Positions 23,441-34,625 of a stretch of 64,000 bases of DNA are shown here, piece by piece. Location of the stretch: assembly GCF_011386835.1 (NCBI RefSeq), contig NC_088797.1, positions 60,537,587-60,601,586 of the forward strand. The letters are read 5' to 3'. Every line of letters starts with the position of its first letter. The stretch's first letter is position 1. The DNA comes from Chrysemys picta bellii. Taxonomy: Eukaryota; Chordata; Testudines; Emydidae. A program made the translations under genes and the position numbers. The notes below the pieces were generated by a model. The model ran no database searches and had not been told where the DNA came from. It saw nothing but the letters and a program-made list of their open reading frames with translations.

Positions 23441-26400
23441 TGTGCTCCTATTTTTCTGAGGAGTTGTGTTTGTGTTTTTATTGTAATGTCTTTTTTATGA
23501 TTCACCAATTTAGATCCATCTCCAAGTCACCCTGGAGCAGAACCTCTAAGCCTAAATGTGAAACCACTACTCATGGGAGGCAGACAGTCTGACTGATGTA
23601 CTTAGTATCTCATAGGAATGTTCTCATTGGATCACACCAGGTGTATCTAGTACAGCATCTCTGCAGCACACAGTAGTTGTAGGCTGAATCTGTGAGCTCC
23701 CTAGGTTCACACTTGATGTCTCCTGTCTCAGTGCTAATGGTCTGGCTCCTCTCACTGCCTGCCTTTCTTACATACCCTCAGCAAAGCATCCGGCTCCACC
23801 TCGTACATCCAGCTTCCCCAGGCAATGTGATCAGTAGTTACCTGGATTTGCTCCCAAGTTCACAGCACCTGACTGTTCGCACCTCAGTTCTGCTGCAGCT
23901 GCTGTCATCACAGGCTCCGCAATGCTAAGGAAATAGCGATGTCACAAGCTGTTGCCCAGGAGAACACAAGCCGTGAGCTCCACCCTTGGTAGGGCTGTGT
24001 TGTGTTGGAAGAAGGAGTATCTAGAAGGGTGAAGGAAAAAGCATTGAACACAAAAATTGGGCATGGGCGTGGGGCATAATGTGAAGGAGGGGAGATAGGG
24101 CAGGTTGATTATGAAGTGGGCAGAAGTCCAGGAGGAAGGAACATGTTGCAGTAGAGAAAGTCCTTGTGGTCACTGGGGCTTCCTCCAGAGGGGTTTGACA
24201 ACACAGGAAGAGGAGCAGAGGAATTGGCTCTTGGAAATGGGGTGGGGGGTGGGAGGGACTCTGAGGTGGGACAGAGGACCAGGAAGTCACCGGTGAAGGA
24301 GGAGGGGACCCTGAAGCCTGCTGAGGGGAGGGCTCAGAGAGCTGGGAGCAGGAGGGCGGGAGAAAGGATTGGAAACGATGAATGGAAGATCTAGAAGATG
24401 GGAATTGCTTGTGTTGACCATATAGCGCAGGGCAATATTAACAGGCCTTATGCTCTTGGTAGCAAATGACTGAAGTTTGCTAGCATCTGTTCGCTTTCGG
24501 TGGTCTGTGTGAAATGAATCGGTGGCTGCAGGCCAGTTCTGAGTGGTCAGTGTCCAGATCACCCCAAACCCACCTTCCTAACTGGCACTAATTGGTCCTC
24601 TGGTTGGCACTCTCACTAGAGAGGTCACAGGCTGAGCTGGCCTGTCTGTCACCCCTGGAGGTGGTCCCTGTGGCTCGGGGTGGAGGCGTCTTGGAAGAGT
24701 TGCGTGTGTGGCAGAGACACTCGCTTGTGCTGCGCCTATTCTAAGGACACAGGACCACTTTCTGTAGGGTTGTCAGTCTGGCATCCACTAAAAGAAACAT
24801 GTGAGAAAGGGAGAGTCTATTTTGCCATTGCGCTTTATTTTAATCATACAATGAAAATGACAATTTTTATGTAGAAGCCATTAAGGATCCAGGACACGTC
24901 GGCGCCTAGCCCTGGGGTTCTTTCTTTTTGCTGGGCTGTGGCAATGCAAACACGGCCCATCATGATATTTATACCTTTAGCTCTCCCATTCAGTGCATTA
25001 CTAACACACTGGTGGGCCCCTTGTTCTTGGTTTGTCTATTTCCTTAAACTTTCTGCCCCCTTTTTTATTTTTATTATTTTTTCTGTCATGTGCACGGTTC
25101 CCAAAGGTCAATCAGACTTCACGGATAGAGCCATTCTGTTCAGGGGCTCGCAAGCAGCTTGCTTATGAATGAAGAAGGCTTTGTGAACTTCCAGGGACCT
25201 GCTGAGTTTTTCTAAAAAACTACCAGTGGGACAAGAAGCTTGGGAAAGCGAAGGCCTCTTATGGAAACAGAAAACAGAGGCACGCTGCCAATAAACCTGG
25301 GCTGACATTCCGGTTTGTCAGACTCATGTCCAAGTAACAAGCCTCTAGGAAACAAATGGAGTAGCTCTGTGGCCGGGATTGAGCCTTCTGTGCATGTGTG
25401 CTCAGTAGAGTATGTGTACTGCCACAGCGAGTGGTTACGTCAACAGTCAAGCATAAAGGTGCTATAAGCTAAATAGAACAAAGGGATCAGGGCTTAATGG
25501 AATAGAAAAACGAAAGGACGTGACTTAAAATGAAGGCATTCTGAGACGATGCCTGGAATGTAGGCAGAGCGGATAAATACTAGGCCCAATTCAGTTTTAC
25601 AAGGGTGAAACTCCAATTAACCCTCATATACACAAGTGTTAGAGAAAAATCAGGAACCACTGTGCTTATTACCAGACCACCACCCCCCAAATCTTTGCTA
25701 CATTACAGATAAGCTTGCTAAAAGCAATTCAAGAGATGATGTATCATTAAACACATCCATAAACCTCTCCTGTAAACATTAAAAAGTATGGAAATCACAA
25801 GCTAAGGACAGATTTTTTCCACATAACCTTAACTCTGCCCCAGTACTGCTATTAATCACTTCGATACCTTTCTCATATTACATCTGGAGGATTCAGTATA
25901 TTTCTATATTTTCCAGATGGGGCTGAAAATGAGGTTTTGGTGGCCATGATAAGCAATTTAGACACTCCAGTTGAACATAGTGGTTTGAAAGTGACCAAGG
26001 TGATAAAAGATTTGATTTGGGAATAATCAGAAGGGCTAGGAGCATCCCTGCTTTTTGTAAAACTGGCTATTCTGCACTGAACATGAGTCACCACTGCATT
26101 ATTTTACTTCTAAACTGGTGTCATCACTCAGACTGAATTCACTGGAGTGGCATGAATGGAGAGAATTGAATTAACCCAAGAACCTGGAACTGAAGTATCC
26201 AGTTGGGCCCATTCACTTTTCTACCACCCTCATTTTGTTTCAAGCAGATGAGATGCATAACTTATCACTTTTCACCTGGTTCCTACTCACCCCAGTTTGA
26301 TGGCAATAATGGAGCAAGGGGATATTTAGATCAGTGGAAAGATTCTACTGGAATCTCGTAGGTTCTACTGGCCTCTTTTGGATTCATCTGGTGGACCAGA

Positions 26401-27229
26401 AGCCATAGGATCCAGTAGTCATGGGAACCAGTAAAATCCTTTAGCTAGTCTGTATTTCCACTGCTCTGTTCTGAAACCTATCTGCCAACTCAGCTGCTGA
26501 AATTTTTGTACTGGAATTTCCACTGGCATGGTGGTTACACTGGCCGCTGAGCTTTTAGGGTTGGTGTCCTCCATGGAAACAGATGGGTGTGAGTAGGTGG
26601 ACCAGCAGAAGGTCTGTGCAAGACCCAAGGCTCTCATCTGCAACAGTAGCCGATCCACTCATTTGAAACTGATGCTTGTTCTGTGGCAGGGGCATTAAAC
26701 CTTTGTAACCCTGACCTATGTCATGTGACATCTCGTCCACACATTCAGACTATAATTATAGTCTCTGAAGTGAACTAAATCTGTGGCAAAAATGGAGCAC
26801 ACAAAGCTACCTGAATCCCTCAGGCTAGAAGGAACTTTGCAGAGGCCAGGAGCAGGGGGCCGCAGCAATTCCAGATTTTCCTGGAAGCATAAAAGACGGT
26901 ATCAACCAAATTCAGGTTGCTTGGGCAGCCTTAATACTGGCATTTCCTAGCTTCTGGGTGCTTGATTTTGCAATCTTAACATTATTTTAACAGGGGTTTT
27001 GTGTGTAATTTTCTAGAGGTGTTTTTTAAAAATCAAACGGAAACACCAGAAATCCCATCATGTAGCACCATATTGATACCCACCTATGTTACCAGCGGGG
27101 CTGGAACCTTTAGATCCACTGCACATACCTCTGCCACTTGAGCTAATGGAGTAACCGATAGCAGAGTAGGTTGTCACCTCCCTATGGACCAGCACTAGAG
27201 GGCGATGAAACACACTTTGCCAGTGGGTT
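23441..27229. other. Unannotated sequence
   Basis: In this 3.8-kb stretch I recognise no gene, RNA or well-formed repeat. Purine-rich sequence lies at about 24200-24370. The region 26300-26420 repeats 'ctactgg' words, a minor local redundancy. The longest open frames are under 95 codons and mirror each other on both strands. Confidence 0.4.
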
Positions 27230-27900
27230 TCAAGGTTATTGTCTGGCAGCAGCAGAGGAATGGGTTCCATTCCGGGTTCTGGAGGGATGCATGCTCTAGT
27301 GGTTACAGACCCTTCTGCCCCGTTCCCTGCAAACCAGAGTCCTTCACCTCTTCCCCCTCCGGCCTGTCCCTCTCCTGTCTCTTCCTTCACACACACTCAG
27401 CTCCTCATCCCAGTCCCAGTCTCCTAGCCTAGGAAATCCCAGTCTCTCCACAGCTTCTCATCCAATCTCATTCTTCCCCTACTCTACTGGCTCCTAGCGC
27501 TAGTTTCCTTCTTCCCTCGAAATTGCTTCGACTCCTTCCCTCACTGGCTTCTTGGCCTAATGCCCTCCTTTCACAAACCACCCCCCACCAGGTCCTATTC
27601 TTGTCCCCTCTGCATCCAAGTCAGGCTGCTTTCTCCTTCATGCTGCCTGGGCACCAACAGGTGTGTTACAGCACAGGAGAGAGAGAATTGTGGAGCTCAC
27701 TGCAACAGCAGCCCCCTGCTTCCCTCAACTGGAACATGCTTGGTGAAGACAATCTTCAGAGAGTTTAGCTGCCAAACTCTAAGAAATCTCTACTGAGCAT
27801 GTGCAAAATGGTTTTTCAAAGGCCTATAACTTGGCTAAATTTGGGAAGGTCCCCTCCCCTCCCCGCCCCCCCGAAAATCAAATGGCACATTCCTGATACC
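27230..27900. repeat. Probable interspersed repeat with pyrimidine-rich middle
   Basis: The region begins with a SINE-like 'catgctctagtggttac' word, continues as a 250-bp pyrimidine-rich tract (cctcttccccctcc and similar), and ends with 'actgagcatgtgcaaaatgg' and 'cctataacttggctaaattt'. The composition shifts sharply from its surroundings. I believe it is a transposable element but cannot name the family. It abuts the DDX1 fragment. Confidence 0.35.
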
Positions 27901-27970
27901 AGGCCCAACCCACTGCTGAATTTCACGTTCTCTACTCCAAAGCAGTGGAGTGGTAGAACTTCTCAGTGAA

Positions 27971-28161
27971 ATGGTTGCAATTATTTTCTGCAGAACTAAA
28001 ATAGACTGTGATAACATGGAGCAGTACTTTATGCAACAAGGAGGAGGCCCAGATAGGAAAGGACATCAGTTCTCATGTGTCTGTCTGCATGGTGACAGAA
28101 AACCTCATGAAAGAAAACAAAACTTGGAAAGATTTAAGAAAGGAGATGTCAGAGTCTTGTA
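27971..28161 (+). pseudogene. DDX1: DDX1 helicase coding fragment (truncated copy)
   Basis: DDX1 is a DEAD-box RNA helicase acting in nuclear and cytoplasmic RNA metabolism. This stretch encodes about 63 residues of its second helicase domain: [38 protein letters not shown] and [16 protein letters not shown] can all be read in one frame. From memory of the vertebrate protein, only a handful of substitutions separate them and there is no stop or frameshift. The match starts abruptly after a non-matching leader and ends just before helicase motif V, where TAA follows in frame. The bases at the end, ctt|GTAAGG, look like a 5' splice donor in the phase needed for the next DDX1 exon. No other DDX1 exon is visible. 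It is either a truncated retrocopy or a captured genomic exon; a working gene here is unlikely. Confidence 0.8.
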
Positions 28162-28164
28162 AGG

Positions 28165-28686
28165 CAGGCAACTGGCATGGAAAACTTCACCCTAGCAGTT
28201 TAAGTTTGTTAAGTTAGAAGTAGACTTTGAAGGACTAGATTTTTATCAGGAAATGTCAGCAAACATCAATTTCACTTTACACAGAAATGAGTGAACAAAA
28301 TATTTCCATTGATAATAATCAAAATTTACAAAGGCTAAATAAGAAAAATGCTGCTTGAGAACATAGGGTTTGATTTAAGGATATTTACTTTGTATATTTT
28401 GACAGGTGATGTTACCCATTTGTGTTTTAATACGGTTATAAAGCTTTTTAAATCTACCATCATTAAATAATGATTGTCTGACATCCCCCTAGTTTAATCC
28501 CCCCATAATTTCCTGCAATTGTGAAAAATTAAATTGATACAAATAAAAAAATGCTTAAAATAAACATCAATATTATCCATTGAAACGTTAAAAAAATTAA
28601 AATCAAATTCTACCAAGCTTTGTTATAAGCAACTGAAAACAGTCTTATAATGAGAAGCACTGGGCAACCTTAACTATAGACATTTC
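28165..28686. other. Unannotated AT-rich sequence
   Basis: About 70% A+T with no gene. It contains the 'cactgggcaaccttaacta' word, similar to 'ctaggcaaccttaacttt' at 37215, possibly a shared repeat edge. Confidence 0.4.
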
Positions 28687-29100
28687 TAGTAAAGCTGGGT
28701 GAAATTTTTCAACCAAAACCTTTTTTTCAGTGAAAAATGCAAATAGGAAACACTGGAGTATTTTGCAAATCCATGTGGATTTTGTTCAGTTGAAAAAACT
28801 CAAAGGAAATTCCAAAAAAATTGAAATGTTTTGTTTTGACATTTTTTAAATGAAACATTTTGAATTTTTTGTTTGAAATGACTTTTTTCCCAAAATTTCC
28901 TTTACTTAAAAAAAATTAAAAAGTTAAAAATGCTTGAAAGCAGAAGAAAGCATTTAGTTCTGCCCAAAGCATTTTTTTTTTTTACTTTTCAATTTGCCAA
29001 ACATTTCAAAAAAGTTTGTTTTCAGGTCAGCCTGAAATTATTTTTCCCCAATTTTTTGGCATTTCCAGTGAACTGATAAATCTGCTATTTTCCCAGCTGC
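28687..29100. repeat. AT-rich 'aaaatgtttt' family, best-preserved copy
   Basis: It begins 'agctgggtgaaatttttc' and ends 'attttcccagct', giving a short inverted repeat (AGCTGGG...CCCAGCT) at the boundaries. The interior has 'ttttgttttgacatttttt' and 'gaaacattttgaattttttg'. This is the copy that best defines the family ends and suggests a non-autonomous DNA element. Confidence 0.55.
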
Positions 29101-29194
29101 AATTGCTATCTCTGCCACCTGTAACATATCAGCAGATGATCATTATCAATCACCTTGCATTGCTGTAGGGGTGCCAGCATTATGATAAAATTTA

Positions 29195-29435
29195 GTCTTT
29201 TCTCTGAGGATCTCACAGCACGTTACAAATACGAATTAAGCCTCCTTCCCTCCTTGCAATGTAGGTGAAAGTTTCCATCTACATAGTACACATTGTAGCC
29301 CGTAGTACAAAAATGAGGAAGCACAAAGAAGTTAAAGAACTTACACAAAGGCACTTACTAAGTGGAAATATCAGGACTAGAATTCAGGACCCAGGCCTCC
29401 ATGCCCTGTGCTCTAACCACCAATCTACCCTTCCC
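29195..29435 (-). repeat. MIR-like tRNA-derived SINE (minus strand)
   Basis: The plus strand shows 'caaaaatgaggaagcacaa', 'gttaaagaacttacacaaag', 'tcaggactagaattcaggac' and 'tgctctaaccaccaatc'. The last is the reversed tRNA-like head. All parts are in reverse order. Confidence 0.65.
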
Positions 29436-30059
29436 CCTGTTTGTTAGAACAAACCTCTATTGTAAAAGTCCAGACGGATAGCTTTGCTGCTAAGAATTCC
29501 CTCTGCACTGAAGTTTGCCATATAAGGGCTCAATAAAGGGAGCAGATTTAGAGTTGTGCCAACATCTATTTTGCTGTTTGGAAGTTATTTGAAATGTTAC
29601 AGGCACTAATTGATTCAATATTTTGACCGAGGATGTCAGAGTAGTCGAGGCCTTTTCAAAATGGCTTCATCAAACAAAGGCCACAGCAGGGTTTGTTCTG
29701 TGCATTCAGCTCCTGGCTTTGCAATGCATTGGCTTGGCATAGGCCATGCAAATCCCTCCTTCCTCCTCTGCTTACCTTCTGGGAATGTGCACGCATCCAG
29801 AAGGAGTTGCTCCTAACAGTCACCGCTGCAAATTGCACCTTCTCCTCAGGACGCCTGTAGCTCCCCCTCAGGCCCTGGGGTCACTTTAGCTTTCAAGTCC
29901 TCTTGACTAGTGAGCTGCAGTTATCCCCATGCTCACCCCTTATAGCTGCCAGAGCAGGAAACCCAGCTCTACTACAGCTACAGGCCTTTAATGCAGTAGT
30001 TAAGGAAACCTGGGCTCTCCCTAGCTACAGACACCAGGCTTCCTAGAGCCAGATTGTGT
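29436..30059. other. Unannotated sequence
   Basis: No supported feature. Confidence 0.4.
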
Positions 30060-30089
30060 AACTGGTGTATGTTGTGAGTAAGGGGCAGC

Positions 30090-31265
30090 ACTCCAGGCAG
30101 CTGAGGGAACGCCTTGTGACAAGGATGCCTGGCACTGAGCCCAAACCCTGCAGCACGGTTGATCGGGCCGTTAAAAGTCCAGTTGGCGGAGCTGGCAGGC
30201 TCCCTACCTGGCTCCGCGCAGCTCCCCAGAAGCGGCGACATGTCCCTTGGCTCCTAGGTGTAGGGGCGGCCAGGGGGCTCCATGTGCAGCCCCAACCCCG
30301 AGCGCCGGCTCCACAGCTCCCCTTGGCCAGGAACCGTAGCCAATGGGAGCTGCGGGGGTGGCACCTGCGGACGGAGGCAGCATGCAGAGGCCCCTCGCTG
30401 CCTCTCCATGTAGGAGTTGGAGGGACTTGTCACCGCTTCCAGGGAACCACCCGATGTCAGCGCTGCCCAGAGCATACACACCTCACCCCCTCCCACATCC
30501 CAACCCCCTGCCCCAGCCCAGAGCCCCTCTTGCACCCCAACCACTGCCCCAGTTTAGAGCTGCCCCCAACTGCACTCCAAACTCCTTGGCCTCAGCCCGG
30601 AGCCCCCTCCTGCATCCCAAATCCTTCATCCTGGTCCCACCCCACAGTCCGCACCTACAGCCTACAGTCCGTACCCCTCCCACACCCTAACACCCTACCT
30701 CAGCCCAGAACCCCCTCCCACACTCCAAACTACTCGGCCCCACTCCCCAGACTGGAGCCCCCTCTTGCACCCTGAACCCCTCATTTCTGGCCCCACTCTG
30801 GAGCCTGCACCCCCAGCTAGAGCCCTCATCTCCTCTCACAAAGCCCCTGCTCCATCCCTGAGCCTCCTCCCGCACCCAAATGCCCTCCCAGAGCCTGCAC
30901 CCGAGCCCACACTCCAGGCCCCTGTCCAAGCCCTGAGATCCCTCCTGCACCCAAACGCCCTCCCAGAGCCTGCACCTGACCCCACACTCCAGCCCCCTGT
31001 CCCAGCCCTGAGCTCCCTCCCGCACCCAAATGCCCTCCCAGAGCTTGCACCCCAAACCCCCTCCTGTACCCCAAGCCCATCCCAGCCCAGTGAAAATGAG
31101 TGAGTGAGTGAGTGAGTGAGGGTGGGGGAGAGTGAGCGACAGAGGGAGGGAGGATGGAGTGAGTGGGGGTGGAGTCTCAGAGAAGGTGTGGGGCTGGGGC
31201 AGGGCCTCGGGCAGGGGGCAGGGCAAGAGTGTTCGGTTTTGTGGAATTGGAAAGTGGGCAACCCT
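30090..31265. mobile_element. GC-rich transposon-like block with internal minisatellite
   Basis: The left part holds 'ggttgatcgggccgttaaaa' and the facing words 'gctccccttggccaggaacc' and 'agccaatgggagctgc', then a C-rich minisatellite, then a (GTGA)n run (31096-31121), then a right edge with 'gttcggttttgtggaattgg' and 'gtgggcaaccctg'. GC content and CpG density are far above the flanks. The hAT element at 44769 contains similar 'ccaatgggagctgc' words. I could not find matching terminal repeats, so the class is open. The 141- to 236-codon frames within are repeat artefacts. Confidence 0.5.
30480..31075. repeat. C-rich minisatellite (75-bp period in its right half)
   Basis: The word 'gcacccaaa' followed by 'ccctcccagag' recurs at 30872, 30947 and 31022, exactly 75 bp apart. 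The left half has looser repeats of 'ccccagcccagagccc' type. Translations are Pro-rich on one strand and Gly-rich on the other. Confidence 0.8.
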
Positions 31266-32319
31266 GTGGAGCATGTGAGTGAGTGGGGTGTGAAGTGTGG
31301 CTGCTGCCTTCACCTCCCAGTACATTCATGGATTTTCTGGAGAGACATCACTAGGCTTTCTTGCTCCCACCCTGCTGCAGCGAGAAACACTCCAGCCTTG
31401 CAGCTGCCACCGGCCACACAATCTGTGTCTTTAATCTTTTGATTCCCAGTAGCACCAAACAGCACCCGGGCTCTCCCTGCAGCGCCAAGCTCAGGTCAGG
31501 CGAATGCCCTCTTCCCCCTGGCTCTGGCTCTCCCTTTCACTAACCTGTTGGCTCAAATCCAGGCTGGCAAGAAAGAGCTCAGCTAAAATTAACCAATCCA
31601 AGCCGTACTGGCCTGGAGTCTACAGAGCTGAGCTCAGCACTGCAGGGAGCTAAGAAAATCCACTAGCCAGATCCCTTCCCAATCTCCTCCCACTTCCAGG
31701 GTTTCATTTCTGAAAAGAGCAGGGCAGCTAACCCCAGGCCAAGATAGGGGAAGGAGTAAAGGGGAGTCAAACTCAAGCTAGCTCCACCTTTGATCCTGTA
31801 ATAAGGGCTTCATTCCTGGAGGCACGGTGCCCGCCCTCCTTCCCCATTGGTGCACATGGCCCTGTCTCATCCCACCCCACCTTCCATCCGTGCGGCTCTC
31901 CTTGCTGGCTAACCTGCCTCCCCCACCCAGCCCGCTTCATTAGCCGTCTTTCCCTGCATCACAGAGTGTGCTACCTACTATGGAGGGGCGAGAAAGAACA
32001 CATTTGGGTAAAAACAAGCCCTGGCTAATGTGCTGCTCTCTCCAAAGTGCACTTGGCGTTAGCAAAGTATTTAATTAGCCTCCACAAACTTCTTTTCCTT
32101 GCCTGCAGTTTATAGTGATCTCAGCCCAAGAAGCCCCGGAATGCAATTCCTTCCGAGGACAGGCTCAATTGAGACGTAATGACATTGACTTGGTGTGCAA
32201 CAGAATGTAGTAAGAAAAGCATGGAATGGATTTTATTATCAATATCAAGCTGCTTGTGAATGATTTTGTGACTATAGATATTGGTGACTTCTTTCTCTGA
32301 ATGTCATTGTAATTGGCAG
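31266..32319. other. Unannotated sequence
   Basis: No gene or repeat recognised. Confidence 0.4.
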
Positions 32320-32420
32320 TGAAAGTCGCTAGATTTGTCACGGGTCATTTTGACACTTATTTTCTCACTAAGGAAACCAAAAAGTCACTAAATCTAGTGA
32401 GAAACTAGCTAAGCTGGCAA
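32320..32420. repeat. Possible short palindromic repeat
   Basis: 'tcgctagatttgtcac' faces 'gtcactaaatctagtgag', and the right edge 'aagctggcaacactcac' resembles repeat termini common in this sequence. The ends are uncertain. Confidence 0.3.
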
Positions 32421-32894
32421 CACTCACACGCAGGCTGTGGGCCTGTCCTCTCCTTCCTCCTCTGTATGCAGGCCAGGCTCCTACCCCTACTTGCACATGG
32501 GCTTTTGCCCCATCCCAGCCCCTTTCAGATGCAGGCCACACCACACCAGATTCCCCTTTGCGCGTGGCCCACAGCTTGTCTTGCTCCCTCTGGTATGAGG
32601 GACTTTGCCCATCCCACTCTTTGCTCGGCCCACACTCCTAATATTTGTCCCCACAGACAGCCATTCCCTTGCTGGTGTGGGAGCTTTCTCCTCTACAGCT
32701 CCAGCTCTCTGTAATAGACTTCCTCTGTATCTCCTCCTCTCTGTGCCCCTGAGGGTCTCTCTCCTACTACATTTGTCTCTTGCAGAGCTGGGCTAGGAAT
32801 TCACAACAAATCACTGATGCGGCCAATTTTGCTTCTTTTTCAGTTCATCAGCGGTCCACAAACAAATCACAAAAATGATTATAGGGCTAAGGTG
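32421..32894. other. Unannotated pyrimidine-rich sequence
   Basis: A C- and T-rich stretch without a recognisable gene. Confidence 0.4.
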
Positions 32895-33260
32895 ACTCTT
32901 GCATGAGGCTGAAAAGATATGGACTGTTTAGTTTAGAGAAGGTTTGAGGAAGTGGGGACATGACAGCAGTCTACAAACTGATGAATGGTTTAGGGAAGGT
33001 AAACTGGGCACTCCTATTAACCCTGACTCACAGGGCAAGGAAGAGGAGACTGAAAGGCAATACTTTTAGAAGTGAACAAAGGAAAATTTATATAGTGAAT
33101 AAACAACCTGTGGAACTCACTGCCACAAGATGTCATGGAGACTAAAAGTTTACTAGAATTTTAAAAAAGACACATATTTATAAGAATAATGAGAACATCC
33201 AGGGGAAATTATGAGGGATATAAACCCTAATACTTTAGGGAATGAGCCAACTCCAATACA
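32895..33260 (+). repeat. CR1-type LINE 3' fragment
   Basis: The plus strand reads RLKRYGLFSLEK followed, after a stop, by a GDMTAVYKLMNG-like stretch. This is the tail end of CR1 ORF2 (compare LGLFSLEKRRLRGDLI in intact elements). Then come 'aacaacctgtggaactcac' and 'gccacaagatgtcatgga', typical of the 3' region. The subfamily differs from the copies at 9254 and 42112. Interrupted by stops; inactive. Confidence 0.65.
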
Positions 33261-33414
33261 GAGTTCTCTTCAATTTACAATTGCCCTTTGCTTTACAACA
33301 AAGTTGGCTATTTACCACCCTGATCGTTTCCTTCCTACATTCTTTCTTTCTTTCTTGCATATGTTACTATAAGTAACACTGGAAAAATCTGTGAAGTGCC
33401 TTAGCTCAAGTTTC

Positions 33415-33545
33415 ACAGATTCATACATTTTAAGACTAGAAGGGACCATTATGATAATCTAGACTGACCTCTTGTGTAACACAGGACAGAGAATCTCCCC
33501 CAGCAATACCTACCTCAAGCTCATAACTTCTTTATAATAATATTT
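33415..33545 (-). repeat. CR1 LINE 3' tail
   Basis: 'agattcatacattttaagac', 'tagaagggaccattatgat' and 'ctgacctcttgtgtaacac' on the plus strand are the reverse complement of the CR1 3' end. Confidence 0.75.
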
Positions 33546-33937
33546 TTGCTTAACCTTTTTTGTAGTCCTCTAGTCCAGTATTTCAAAGTCAGCATTAATG
33601 ATTCAGATTTCCTCAGCCAATTTGTTTGATACTCTTGGGTCCTGCACATTTAAAAAGGTTTAACTTCAATAGCTGCTGCTTACCAGCCTCCCTAGTTACT
33701 GATGTAGTGGAAAGTAGTTTGTTATCATGGCAAGATATGAGTACACCATCCTGCTTCTTTCTGAATGCAGAACAGAACTATGTATTGTATACTGCTACCT
33801 TTTCTGCATCACGATTGACAATTTTACCATCCTCATCTGATAGCAGACCTGTACCATTTCTAGGCTTTCATTTGTTCCTGATATGTTTATAGAGTTCCTT
33901 CTTATTGTTCGTAACACTACTAGCCATGGGCTTCTGG
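33546..33937. other. Unannotated sequence
   Basis: AT-rich, no feature supported. Confidence 0.4.
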
Positions 33938-34316
33938 TTACCTGGAGCTGGTGAGCTTGGTGATGGCCTTGGTGGCCTTGGGCATGACTAGCTTGGCTAG
34001 CAACCCCGGCGGCAGCAGCAGATGCACGGTTGTGTGGTTCGCCCGGGGAAGCAGTTGTCGAGCACTTGTTGAAAAGCATCAGAGGGGACGTCTCCTTGGT
34101 GATATGCTCAAAACCATCCCTGACAAAAGCAATCATGATGCCCGTGGTGTTGGCAGAGGTGCCGGTGTCGGGGAAACCTGCTTCAGCACCTTGCATATGG
34201 AAATGGAGTAACTTTCCTTCCTGCTCCTGCTTCTTATCCCCCTTCTTCTGGGTCTTGGACACCACTTCCTTGGAGCCCTTCTTGGGGGCAGAAGTGGACT
34301 TGGCTGGCGCAGGTCT
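33938..34316 (-). pseudogene. Histone H2B pseudogene
   Basis: H2B is a core histone that dimerises with H2A in the nucleosome. The minus strand reads PAPAKSTSAPKKGSKE, then SKTQKKGDKK, a PDTG and a GIM segment, FVRDGFEHITKE, and in another frame LLLPPGLLAKLV and KATKAITKLTSSR followed by TAA (33938-33940). The order and length (379 bp against about 381 for H2B) match the whole gene. The start codon has become AGA (34314-34316), the lysine-rich middle is scrambled, and at least one frameshift precedes the final helix. It has no intron, but replication-dependent histone genes have none, so retroposition cannot be told from an old tandem-gene relic. No histone stem-loop is obvious downstream. 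Clearly dead. Confidence 0.85.
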
Positions 34317-34439
34317 CCTGAAAGCTGGTTACTCCCTGCTGCCCAGAACTGGTCCTCTCAGCTGCACGTGCATTGGCTCTCTCTGACTCCCAGATTCAGG
34401 CCCAGCATGGGCGCTCCCTCTGATGCCTCTGTGTTTTAA
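34317..34439. other. Sequence upstream of the H2B pseudogene
   Basis: No CCAAT/TATA arrangement typical of a histone promoter is obvious here. Confidence 0.3.
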
Positions 34440-34625
34440 ACTGGGATTTTCAAAGGAGGCCATGGGTGATAGGCACCCAAATCCCTCTGAAATTGAAGGG
34501 GAGCTCAGTGCCCAAAATCTCAAAGGTATTTAGACACCTACATTGATTCCTATGGGGGTTAGGCACCTAAATACCTTCAGGATCTGGGCCTAACTCCCTT
34601 AGCTCCCTTTGAAAACTCCAGCCTT
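34440..34625. repeat. 'Cacctaaat/ttgaaaat' repeat family
   Basis: Words such as 'tgggattttcaaagg', 'ataggcacccaaatccc', 'ttaggcacctaaatacc' and 'cctttgaaaactccagcc' recur in 62527-62822 and 7110-7215. Self-complementary pieces suggest a non-autonomous DNA element, but I cannot place the ends. Confidence 0.45.

Noticed and set aside
23188..23508. Frame with repeated Tyr-Leu-Ser-Ile
   Set aside because: It is a direct translation of the (TAGA)n microsatellite.
30065..31325. Frames of 236 and 212 codons on opposite strands
   Set aside because: They overlap each other in a C-rich minisatellite and give Pro-rich or Gly-rich low-complexity translations, with no start context or domain.
33795..34265. 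156-codon minus-strand frame as a novel basic protein
   Set aside because: It is the decayed H2B sequence read partly in the wrong frame and running past its original stop.
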